The notes under the pieces are model-generated. The model saw only the letters and a program-made list of their open reading frames with translations, made no database searches and had not been told where the DNA came from. The translations under genes and the position numbers were made by a program. 64,000 nucleotides of DNA, taken from NCBI RefSeq assembly GCF_003205295.1, contig NZ_QJRP01000015.1, forward strand, positions 62,001 to 126,000, in the 5' to 3' direction. Numbering within the stretch: position 1 is the first letter of the stretch; each line of letters begins with the position of its first letter. Positions 25,035-32,146 of the stretch are shown piece after piece. The DNA is from Pseudomonas mosselii. Its GTDB lineage: Bacteria; Pseudomonadota; Gammaproteobacteria; Pseudomonadales; Pseudomonadaceae.

Positions 25035-25257
25035 GGGGAAATACCCCAGGGATAACTTCATCGGGTCGCCAGATTTGGTGACCGGGTGTGAGAACCCGAA
25101 TCACGAAGAACGCCGCTCTGCTATGGCAGCCGTGCGCGGGCAGGTTCTGCCTGACCGGTTTTCTTCGTGACCGGGTTCTCACACCGTGTACGGCTGCCAC
25201 CCAATCATGTGAGAACGATCAAGTGGCGGTTCCTGATAATCACGAAGGAACTTCCCA
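25035..25257 (+). ncRNA. Structured leader with two mutually exclusive hairpins (candidate cis-regulatory RNA)
   Basis: Upstream hairpin: GGTGTGAGAACCCG (25085-25098) pairs with CGGGTTCTCACACC (25172-25185), and TCACGAAGAA (25101-25110) with TTCTTCGTGA (25161-25170). The same right strand can instead pair downstream: TTCTTCGTGA with TCACGAAGGA (25240-25249, one G-U), which contains the ribosome binding site of the next gene, and GTTCTCACA with TGTGAGAAC (25208-25216). TGGCAGCCGT (25124-25133) and ACGGCTGCCA (25190-25199) could also pair as a pseudoknot. Smaller hairpins sit at 25035-25047 and 25064-25083. A transcribed leader is inferred; no clear promoter was found. Confidence 0.5.
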
Positions 25258-25497
25258 ATGAAAAAACGCGTACCTGACCCACCCCGTCTCGCACCCTTCA
25301 TCAGTATCCGTTCCATGCTCACCCGCGATGAGGCCATGACCGCCGCCGTCGAAGTGGCCACCGCCATTTCCGATGTACTCGATATCTACTTCAAGACCGA
25401 ACCCGGAGAAGCCCAGGACTGCCTGTTCACCGCCAGCGACTACCTCGGCCAACTGGCCTGCGCCTTGCTCGAACACAAACCGGAGCCCCGACCATGA
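25258..25497 (+). CDS. Small DUF6124-like protein
   Basis: 79 residues, starting MKKRVPDPPRLAPF. The short basic KK-VPDPP opening followed by an amphipathic helical stretch (EAMTAAVEVATAISDVLDIY) is the pattern I associate with the Pseudomonas DUF6124/DUF3077 group, whose function is unknown. GAAGGAA 8 bp upstream is a strong ribosome binding site, and it can be covered by the leader. Its stop overlaps the next start (ATGA). No signal peptide or membrane segment. Confidence 0.75.
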   Translation: MKKRVPDPPRLAPFISIRSMLTRDEAMTAAVEVATAISDVLDIYFKTEPGEAQDCLFTASDYLGQLACALLEHKPEPRP

Positions 25498-25736
25498 CCC
25501 GCGGCCACACCGCAGGCCGCACGGTCTGCCTGGACCTGTTCAAGGTCGAGCCAGGCGTTTCCTTCGAGGACGCCTTCAGCGAGTTGTCGGTGCTGCTTGG
25601 CTGCATCCGCCACCTGACCTGCGAGGCGGAAATGGAGGGTGACCTGCTGGCCGGCAGCTCGGCGCGGATCCTCAGCGCCATGGCCAAGGCGCTGATCGAT
25701 GACATGGAGGTGGGGTTGAACAGGAAGACCTCATGA
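25494..25736 (+). CDS. Small DUF3077-like protein
   Basis: 80 residues. The core LFKVEPGVSFEDAFSELSVL followed by LLGCIRHLTCEAEMEG matches the DUF3077 pattern (hydrophobic, PG-x-x-x-EDA, helical). Function unknown. Translationally coupled to the preceding gene by a 4-bp overlap, suggesting the two small proteins act together. A REPIN begins a few bases after the stop. Confidence 0.78.
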   Translation: MTRGHTAGRTVCLDLFKVEPGVSFEDAFSELSVLLGCIRHLTCEAEMEGDLLAGSSARILSAMAKALIDDMEVGLNRKTS

Positions 25737-25742
25737 TACCCG

Positions 25743-25866
25743 GGGGCCGCTTTGCGGCCCTTTCGCGACACAAGGCCGCTCCCACAGGGACCGCACCATG
25801 GCAGAACTGGCACATATCCTGTGGGAGCGGCCTTGTGTCGCGAAAGGGCTGCGCAGCAGCCCCGGC
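25743..25866. repeat. REPIN, second copy of the 109-bp identical pair
   Basis: Bases 25758-25866 equal 24824-24932 exactly (offset 934 bp, same orientation). The two copies bracket the small-protein cassette. This copy lies between the DUF3077-like gene and the 3' end of tatC. Confidence 0.92.
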
Positions 25867-25877
25867 AATCCATCGGT

Positions 25878-26612
25878 CTACCCCACCCGGCGCACCAACC
25901 CACACGCCAGCAACCCCACCTCGAACAGCACCCACATCGGCACCGCCAGCATGGTCTGGGAAAACACATCCGGCGGCGTCAGGATCATCCCCACCACGAA
26001 GCACCCGACGATCACATAGGGCCGGCTGCGCCGCAGCGTGGCTACGTCGGTTAGCCCCGCCCAGACCACGATGAAGGTCGCCACCGGGATCTCGAAGGCC
26101 AGGCCGAACGCCAGGAACAGCGCCATGATGAAGTCCAGGTACAAGCCGATGTCGGTCATCATCGCCACCCCGTCCGGGGTCACGCTGGCGAAGAAGCCGA
26201 ACATCATCGGGAACACCAGGAAGAACGCGAAGGCCAAGCCGCCGTAGAACAGCAGGATGCTCGACACCAGCAGCGGCAAGGCGATGCGCCGTTCGCGGCG
26301 GTACAGCCCCGGGGCGATGAAGCCCCAGGCCTGGTGCAGCAGCAGCGGCATGGCGACGAACAGCGCGCACATCGCCGTCAGCTTGAACGGCGTGAGGAAC
26401 GGCGAGGTGACGCTGGTGGCGATCATGCTGGCGCCTTCGGGCAGGTAGCGGCGCAGCGGTTCGGAGATCTGCGTGTACAGCGTCTGGGCGAAGGGGAACA
26501 AGCCGCAGAACACCAGCGCGACCACCAGCAGGCAGCGTACCAGGCGCTTGCGCAGGTCGCGCAGGTGGTCGGTCAGCGGCATGCGCGCCGCCTGGTCGAG
26601 GGCGAGGGTCAT
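25878..26612 (-). CDS. tatC: Sec-independent protein translocase TatC
   Basis: Receptor subunit of the twin-arginine translocase. 244 residues with six membrane segments. Family motifs are LTDHLRDLRKRL at the N-terminus and FGLAFEIPV in the middle, with FFLVFPMMFGFF between. Start shares one base with the tatB stop. Given its place beside a Tat-signal phosphatase and type II secretion genes, it may be a dedicated set additional to a general Tat system elsewhere (inference). Confidence 0.95.
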   Translation of the reverse strand: MTLALDQAARMPLTDHLRDLRKRLVRCLLVVALVFCGLFPFAQTLYTQISEPLRRYLPEGASMIATSVTSPFLTPFKLTAMCALFVAMPLLLHQAWGFIAPGLYRRERRIALPLLVSSILLFYGGLAFAFFLVFPMMFGFFASVTPDGVAMMTDIGLYLDFIMALFLAFGLAFEIPVATFIVVWAGLTDVATLRRSRPYVIVGCFVVGMILTPPDVFSQTMLAVPMWVLFEVGLLACGLVRRVG

Positions 26613-26899
26613 CAGGCGCTTTCCTTGGTATGGGCGACCGGGGTCGGGTCATTGGCCGGCGCCGTGTCGAGCTGGATACCCTGGCGGATCTCCTGCTCCA
26701 GGCGTTGCAATGGCGCGGCATCCAGGGCGGGCATGTCGATCTCCCGCTCCACCTGCGCCTTCAACGCATTCAGCGCCCGGCGCGCCTGGCCCAGCCCCCG
26801 GCCGAGGGTGCGCGCCGCCACCGGTAGGCGCTCGGGGCCGAGCACCAGCAAGGCGACGATGCCGACCAGCAGCAGTTCGGTGAAGCCGATCTCGAACAT
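26612..26899 (-). CDS. tatB: Sec-independent protein translocase TatB
   Basis: 95 residues. The N-terminal membrane helix [20 protein letters not shown] with Glu8, then LGPERLP and an amphipathic helix, is diagnostic of TatB. With TatC it forms the signal-peptide receptor. One-base overlaps with tatA and tatC on each side show strong translational coupling. Confidence 0.95.
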   Translation of the reverse strand: MFEIGFTELLLVGIVALLVLGPERLPVAARTLGRGLGQARRALNALKAQVEREIDMPALDAAPLQRLEQEIRQGIQLDTAPANDPTPVAHTKESA

Positions 26900-27117
26900 C
26901 AGGCCTGACGATCCGTTTGCGCCTGCTGCACCGGCTGATTGTTCAGCACCTGGGGTTGCTGCTCGACGCCATTGTCGGCAGTACCGCCCATGGACTTGCG
27001 AAAGCCCTGGATCGCCTCGCCGACATCACTGCCCAGCCCCTTGAGACGCTTGGTGCCGAACAGCAGGAAGACGATCAACAGCACGATCACCAATTGCCAG
27101 ATTCCGATGCCACCCAT
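26899..27117 (-). CDS. tatA: Sec-independent protein translocase TatA
   Basis: 72 residues. [20 protein letters not shown] membrane helix, [20 protein letters not shown] hinge and amphipathic helix, then a Gln/Asn-rich tail. Forms the protein-conducting assembly. First gene of tatABC; AGGAG lies 9 bp upstream of the start. Divergent from gspK across 136 bp. Confidence 0.95.
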   Translation of the reverse strand: MGGIGIWQLVIVLLIVFLLFGTKRLKGLGSDVGEAIQGFRKSMGGTADNGVEQQPQVLNNQPVQQAQTDRQA

Positions 27118-27173
27118 GTAAGACCACTCCTGTCAGGCCAAAGAAAAAGGAAGGCCAATCCTGCCCTGCACAG

Positions 27174-27206
27174 ATGACGGGCACATGACTGCCATCTGGC
27201 TGCAAC
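27174..27206. promoter_or_regulatory. Possible overlapping PhoB-box-like sites between tatA and gspK
   Basis: The minus strand has CAGTCAT-GTGC-CCGTCAT (27191-27174), and the plus strand has CTGCCAT-CTGG-CTGCAAC (27189-27206). Both have the 7-4-7 layout of the PhoB consensus CTGTCAT-N4-CTGTCAT. The minus-strand site, facing tatA, is the better match; the plus-strand site is weak. Inference only. Confidence 0.35.
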
Positions 27207-27253
27207 AACCGCCGTGTTGACTGGCGTTTTTTACCGCTGACAGGAAGACAAGG

Positions 27254-28219
27254 ATGGGGCGCAGGCGACAACAGGGCGCGGCACTGCTGATGGTGCTGGT
27301 GGTGTTGGCGATGCTCGCGGCGGGGCTGGCCTGGCTGGTGGAAGATGGCCGGCGCCAGGTGGACGAGGTGCGCCTGTTACACCAGCGGGTACAGGTGCGG
27401 GCGATGGAGCAGGCCGGGCTTGCCTATGCCTCCCAGGCCCTGCGCGATCCGGCCTGGCGGGCCAGCCCGCTGTTCTGGCAGGCCCTGCGCGGGCAGCCGC
27501 TGGCCTATGACTTCGGCGCCGGCAAGGCGCAACTGCGGGTGATCGACCAGCACGGTTGCTTCAACGTCAATGCCCTGCTGGGCGACGATGGTCCACGGGC
27601 CGAGCGCCAGCTACGCCACTTGCTCGGCGACGACATGGCCGCCGAGCGGATGGTCGATGCCCTGGCCGACTGGCTGGACGCCGACAGCGATGCCCGCTTG
27701 CAAGGAGCCGAGAGTGCCCAGTACCTGCGCCAGCAGCCACCCCGGTTGGCGGCCAACCAGCCGATGCTCGACACCAGTGAGCTCAACCTGCTGCTGGAGC
27801 CGGACATTGGCCGGCAAGGCCGCTACCGAATGCTCTGCGCACTGCCATCTACCGGTGGCTGGCGACTCAATGCCAACGCCCTGGGGCTGGAGCACCTGCC
27901 GTTGCTGGAGGCCCTGTACGAGGGGCAGTTTTCCCGTTCGATGCTCAGCCGCATCATCAGCGGCCGGCCGGCGGCGGGCTATGTGGATGCCGCGGCATTG
28001 CGCCAGGCGCTGGGCGCGGTGGATGACGAGACCTTCGCCAGGCTAAGCGAAGGGTTGTTGCTCAATAGCGGCCATTTCGTGCTGCAGTTGTCGTTCGAGG
28101 AAGAGGGGCGCACGCTGCGCAGCCAGTTCCAGATCGAGGCGCTGGGCGTGGTGCAGTGGCATGCGCGGGTGCCGGCGCAGCAGGTGCGGGTCAGGGGGCG
28201 GGAGCCTGTAGCTGGGTGA
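27254..28219 (+). CDS. gspK: Type II secretion minor pseudopilin GspK
   Basis: Tip pseudopilin of the type II secretion system, 321 residues. The leader MGRRRQQG is followed by AALLMVLVVLAMLAAGLAWL. As usual for GspK, the Glu at mature position 5 is absent. The large periplasmic part holds INAL-type segments (FNVNALLGDD, LADWLDADSDARLQGAES) and a helix-hairpin-helix-like SAM fold. It is separated from the other gsp genes by about 5.5 kb holding two accessory genes and two phosphatase-type genes. Confidence 0.92.
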   Translation: MGRRRQQGAALLMVLVVLAMLAAGLAWLVEDGRRQVDEVRLLHQRVQVRAMEQAGLAYASQALRDPAWRASPLFWQALRGQPLAYDFGAGKAQLRVIDQHGCFNVNALLGDDGPRAERQLRHLLGDDMAAERMVDALADWLDADSDARLQGAESAQYLRQQPPRLAANQPMLDTSELNLLLEPDIGRQGRYRMLCALPSTGGWRLNANALGLEHLPLLEALYEGQFSRSMLSRIISGRPAAGYVDAAALRQALGAVDDETFARLSEGLLLNSGHFVLQLSFEEEGRTLRSQFQIEALGVVQWHARVPAQQVRVRGREPVAG

Positions 28220-28354
28220 GACTTTGTTGCTAATGGTTGGAAATTCGCTATGTATCGTAGGAAATGTCGGATGAGTCGATCCGTTCAGCATGGCCGGTGA
28301 CGCGGGCGGCTAAGCTACCCGCCGACGACATGTTCTACTGGGTACTCGCCTCTC

Positions 28355-29653
28355 ATGCTGAACACCACCCGCCCCAGTTGGGGCGAGAAAACCTTCCAGG
28401 CCCTGAGTGACGGCGTGGCCATTGACGGGCGTTTCCGGACAGGGCTCTCGAAGTGCTTTGCGTCTGCCGCCGGGTCGATCCTGCTGGCGGTGTTCTCCGT
28501 CGGCAGTGCAGGCTTCGTATCGATCTGCAGCACACCGATCCTCGAACAGTGCAAGTACCTGATCGACGACACATCGCTCCCTGTGCCGGAAACCTTCGCA
28601 CACTCCATCATCGCGCTCTGCCTGACGGTGGTTGCGCTTTTGCTGGTGTGGCTGCGCGAGCTGGGTTTGACGGATATCGCACGTCGCAAGGAGGCCGACC
28701 TGGAGCGTCAACGCCGTGAGATGGAAGGGCGCCTGACCAATCTGCCTCCCCGGCAGTTCATCAACGACTATGTGGATGCGCTGAGGACGATCGGCGAGTT
28801 GCGTCAGTTGACCAAGCAAGAGGCTCGCACGCTCAGCCCGGAAACGATCGTACAGCGCATTCGGATCATCATGTCGATCATCCTGAGCCTTACCAGGCTC
28901 TGGGATGGCGTCTCGGCATCCAACCGTTTTGTTACCTACCATGCGAACATCATGCGGGTCCTGTACCAGGATGAAATTGCCCTGACGCCGGTACGCGACC
29001 TGGCCTTGGGTGATGGCGCGACAGCCTTCGGCAGCCAGGACTCATACGCATTGCAGGACTGGTTGCTGCAATATGAGTTCTTTCTGCACAACCAATCTTA
29101 TGACGTGGTGATCGAGCGCTGCTCGGGCATCCTGTTCATCCAGGATACCGGGCTGTCCGTCAACTCGTCATGCCCTGGGCGTCCCGATGCGTCCGCCGAG
29201 CAGATCTGCCTGCCGTTCACTCGCACGGCGTGCTATGACCCTTCTTACCATCATCCAAACCTCCCGGGGCCGGCGCGAGCGGCGGCGACTGGTCAACCAG
29301 GCTATGTCCCGAACATCAATGAAACCATGGCACTGTGGTTCGCCAATCAGAAAATCACCAACAGCGAAATCAATCCCAGATACGAGCAACAGGTAAAGGA
29401 TTACTACCGCAAGCTTGATCATGCAAAATCGCTGATCAGCCTGCCCCTCTATCATCAAGGCGTATTGATGGGCGTCTTGAACGTCAGCAAGAATGCCGAG
29501 AACATGCTGATGAATGCGGATCGTGCAGACCTGTTCGTGCAGTTGATGAACCCTGTTTGCTACCATTTGGGCAAGATGCTAGCCTCGCCTGAGGCAGGCC
29601 ACGCTGGCGCGCAAGGCGTTGCTTGCGACAAGGAGCATGAATATGAGAATTGA
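28355..29653 (+). CDS. Membrane-anchored GAF-like protein of unknown function
   Basis: 432 residues; not recognised as a named family. Two hydrophobic segments (about 36-58 and 84-103) are followed by a charged helix (RRKEADLERQRREMEGRL) that may be a coiled coil. The C-terminal half resembles a GAF sensor domain: the end SLISLPLYHQGVLMGVLNVS then LFVQLMNPVCYHLGKML fits the GAF consensus. The middle carries a Cys/Tyr/His-rich insertion (CYDPSYHHPN). No kinase, cyclase, EAL or HD motif is seen. No good ribosome binding site precedes ATG 28355. The next small gene overlaps its end by 11 bp. It interrupts the secretion/phosphatase cluster, suggesting acquisition. Confidence 0.75.
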   Translation: MLNTTRPSWGEKTFQALSDGVAIDGRFRTGLSKCFASAAGSILLAVFSVGSAGFVSICSTPILEQCKYLIDDTSLPVPETFAHSIIALCLTVVALLLVWLRELGLTDIARRKEADLERQRREMEGRLTNLPPRQFINDYVDALRTIGELRQLTKQEARTLSPETIVQRIRIIMSIILSLTRLWDGVSASNRFVTYHANIMRVLYQDEIALTPVRDLALGDGATAFGSQDSYALQDWLLQYEFFLHNQSYDVVIERCSGILFIQDTGLSVNSSCPGRPDASAEQICLPFTRTACYDPSYHHPNLPGPARAAATGQPGYVPNINETMALWFANQKITNSEINPRYEQQVKDYYRKLDHAKSLISLPLYHQGVLMGVLNVSKNAENMLMNADRADLFVQLMNPVCYHLGKMLASPEAGHAGAQGVACDKEHEYEN

Positions 29654-29813
29654 GCTGCGTACACCACTGGTTCGCAAACCGACCCCCGCCAACACTGCGA
29701 AGAAGCGTGAGATGACAGGCGAGGAGTTGTCCAAGGCAATGGCCGAGCGGGCAGAAAAGATCCTCAAGGGGGAGCCTGTCGAGCCGGTGGGCTGGAGCCT
29801 TGAGGTGTACTGA
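29643..29813 (+). CDS. 56-residue protein coupled to the GAF-like gene
   Basis: Starts MRIELRTPLVRKP and ends GWSLEVY; the middle is helical and charged (MTGEELSKAMAERAEKILKG). ATG 29643 is chosen because AAGGAG ends 7 bp upstream; an ATG 6 bp earlier is too close to it. It overlaps the end of the GAF-like gene. No signal peptide or membrane segment. Function unknown; partner, inhibitor or antitoxin of the larger protein is possible. Confidence 0.65.
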   Translation: MRIELRTPLVRKPTPANTAKKREMTGEELSKAMAERAEKILKGEPVEPVGWSLEVY

Positions 29814-29832
29814 GCCTCCGCCGAATCGAAAG

Positions 29833-29855
29833 AAGCCGCCCATGGGCGGCTTTTT
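29833..29855. terminator. Rho-independent terminator between convergent genes
   Basis: AAGCCGCC-CATG-GGCGGCTTTTT, a strong stem with a T-run on the plus strand, 20 bp after the 56-residue gene and before the 3' end of the convergent phosphatase gene. Confidence 0.85.
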
Positions 29856-29888
29856 CGTTTGTCACCGAGGGAGCGCCGGTCGGCTCGA

Positions 29889-31940
29889 TCAGGCCGTACC
29901 GATCTCCCCGCCATCGTTACGCTGGATCACCACCGTCGAAGCCCGTGGCCGCACCGAGGTGCCGGTCGGCGTGACATCGGTGGCCTTGTCGGTAGTCGGC
30001 CAGTTGTCCGGGTGCTGGATGTTGACGAACATCGTCTTGTTGTCCGGGGTGAAGGCAATCCCCGTCACCTCGCAGCCGTTCGGGCCGACGAAGAAGCGGC
30101 GCAGGGCCGCCTGGTTGGTGGCGTTGACCGGGATCTGCTTGCCATTGGCGTCCACAAGGTCAGTGGGGATCACCGCCAGCACCTGGTCGTTGGTGTAGCT
30201 GGTCAGGGTGGCCTCGCCGTTGTCGGTCTCGAACCACAGCACGCCGCGGCTATCGAAGCTCATGCCGTCGGGGCTGGCGAACTGGTTCAGTTCGGTCAGG
30301 CCCGAGCGGTTGATGTCCGGTGTGCCGGCGGCGTTGGCACCGAACACGAAGATGTCCCAGGTGAAGGTCTTGTGGTCGTCGCTGTCGTGCCAGCGGATGA
30401 TGTGGCCGTGGCGGTTCGGGCCGCGCGGGTTGGCCGCGTCGACCTTGGCGGCGGTGCGCGCGCTGTTGTTGGTCAGGGTCAGGTAGACGTCGCCGTTGAG
30501 CGGGTTGACGGCGGTCCACTCCGGACGGTCCATGGGCGTGGCGCCCACGGCGTCGGCAGCGCCACGGGTGTTGAGGATGATCCCCGGCAAATCGGTGAAC
30601 AGCGCGCCGAGGGTGCTGCCGCCGGTGGTCGGGGTGGCGACGTCGAGCAGCAGCCAGGCGCCGGTGCCGTTGGCGTCGAAGCGGGCCACATAGAGCTTGC
30701 CCTTGTCCAGGTACTTGGCGCCGGTGGCCAGGCGGTCGGCCGGGTTGGCGTCGGCCGGATCCCACAGCGCGTCGGAGACGAACTTGTACAGGTACTCGTT
30801 GTTGGAGTCGTCGCCGGTGTACCAGACCAGCGGCTTGCCGGCCACCGGCAGGCCCGGGCAGCAGCCTTCGTGGCGGAAGCGGCCCAGGGCGGTGCGCTTC
30901 ACTGCCAGGGTGTTGCTGGTGTACGGGTCGATCTCGACGATGTAGCCGTAGGTGCTGGCTTCGTTACGGAAGTCGTCGGTGGCGCTGGCGCCGGTGGGGG
31001 TGATGTCGAAGCGGGCAAACTCGCCGGCCACTTCGCTGGCGTCACCGGCCGCGGTTTCCCACTTGTACTGGCCGCTGCTGCTGGAGACGCCGATGCGCAC
31101 CTGGTTGGCCGGGCGGGTGCCCTTGTTGACGAAGATGCCGGGCCAGTTCTCCTCGCAGGTCAGGTAGGTGCCCCACGGGGTGTAGCCATTGCCGCAGTTG
31201 TTGTTGGTGCCGCGGCACTGGGTGCCGGTGGGCGAGAACTTGGTCTTGACGTGGTCGGTGCCGCGCAGGGGGCCGGCGATATCCATCAGCGAGACGGTGG
31301 TGAAGCGGCGGTTCAGCGGGTCGTTGTCGACCACCTGCCAGCGCCCGGCGACCTTGCTGATACGCACTACGCCCGCGCCATGAGCGTTGATCTCCTTGCG
31401 CACCTCCTCGACCGGACGCTTGCCGGCGACGGTAGTAGGGCCGGCCGGGTGCAGGGCGGCGGTGTCGATGTACTCGAAGTTGATCGCCAGCAGGCCATCG
31501 CTGGAGCTGCCGTTGATGGGGAAGAAGTGCATGCCATCGTGGTGCATGCCCATGGCGTTGGCCTGGTCGGTGGAGGTGTTGCTGCCGTCGGCTTTCCAGG
31601 GATTGGCGGTGGCGTTCAGCGGCGTGCCCCAGGGCGCCAGCACATAGGCGCTGTAGCCGGCGGCGACCACGCAGGCATCGGTGCGCGAGCCTGGGATTGA
31701 ATTGAAGCCCAGCTTGAGTTTCGGTTTTTCCGGCTGGGTGGGTGGCGCCGGATCGTCGTTGTCGGAACCGCCGCCGCCGTCGAAGCAACCGGTCAGGCCG
31801 GTGCCGGCAATCATGGCGATGGCGGCGCCGAGGCTGCCGCGCACCACGGCGCGGCGGCTCAGGTAGGTGTCCATGACACTGGCCATCGGCAGGTTGCCGC
31901 TCAGGTTCCGGTCCAGGTTATCGCCGGTATCTCGACTCAT
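29889..31940 (-). CDS. PhoX-family (DUF839) phosphatase with Tat lipoprotein signal
   Basis: 683 residues from ATG 31940, which has AAGGACACC upstream; the longer open frame lacks this. The N-terminus contains the twin-arginine motif SRRAVVRGSL followed by the lipobox LTGC, so export through Tat with lipid attachment is predicted. The body has the beta-propeller repeats of PhoX/DUF839 (GYTPWGTYLTCEENW, FRHEGCCPG, ERPEWTAVNP-like PEWTAVNPLNGDVYLTLTNN, GMSFDSRGVLWF). PhoX enzymes are calcium-dependent alkaline phosphatases. P. putida is reported to secrete phosphatases through its Xcp type II system, and this gene sits in that cluster. Substrate not determined. Confidence 0.92.
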   Translation of the reverse strand: MSRDTGDNLDRNLSGNLPMASVMDTYLSRRAVVRGSLGAAIAMIAGTGLTGCFDGGGGSDNDDPAPPTQPEKPKLKLGFNSIPGSRTDACVVAAGYSAYVLAPWGTPLNATANPWKADGSNTSTDQANAMGMHHDGMHFFPINGSSSDGLLAINFEYIDTAALHPAGPTTVAGKRPVEEVRKEINAHGAGVVRISKVAGRWQVVDNDPLNRRFTTVSLMDIAGPLRGTDHVKTKFSPTGTQCRGTNNNCGNGYTPWGTYLTCEENWPGIFVNKGTRPANQVRIGVSSSSGQYKWETAAGDASEVAGEFARFDITPTGASATDDFRNEASTYGYIVEIDPYTSNTLAVKRTALGRFRHEGCCPGLPVAGKPLVWYTGDDSNNEYLYKFVSDALWDPADANPADRLATGAKYLDKGKLYVARFDANGTGAWLLLDVATPTTGGSTLGALFTDLPGIILNTRGAADAVGATPMDRPEWTAVNPLNGDVYLTLTNNSARTAAKVDAANPRGPNRHGHIIRWHDSDDHKTFTWDIFVFGANAAGTPDINRSGLTELNQFASPDGMSFDSRGVLWFETDNGEATLTSYTNDQVLAVIPTDLVDANGKQIPVNATNQAALRRFFVGPNGCEVTGIAFTPDNKTMFVNIQHPDNWPTTDKATDVTPTGTSVRPRASTVVIQRNDGGEIGTA

Positions 31941-32090
31941 CAGGGTGTCCTTTTTTGGCTGAGTTGAAGGAAACCGCGACTGTAGACGGCAAGTATGTCG
32001 ATTGATTGGCAGAAATGTTAAAGGGCGTTTAAAACGCGCTGCTATTACTAAAGGCCTAATCAAGGCTGTTTTGGAATTAGCAGCGGATTT

Positions 32091-32124
32091 CTGCCATCAA
32101 ACTGTCACGCCAACGCCGCAATAT
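32091..32124 (+). promoter_or_regulatory. PhoB box and -10 upstream of the 5'-nucleotidase-like gene
   Basis: CTGCCAT-CAAA-CTGTCAC (32091-32108) matches the PhoB consensus CTGTCAT-N4-CTGTCAT at 12 of 14 positions, and CAATAT (32119-32124) lies 10 bp after it, the spacing usual for Pho promoters. It would drive the nucleotidase gene and gspC onward. The phosphatase gene diverges from the other side of this 206-bp region. Confidence 0.6.
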
Positions 32125-32146
32125 CCGGGGCCCAACGTGAACAGGG

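Noticed and set aside
24801..25055. Short open frames over the REPIN upstream of the small-protein cassette
   Set aside because: They translate REP sequence; the same peptide arises from the other REPIN copy.
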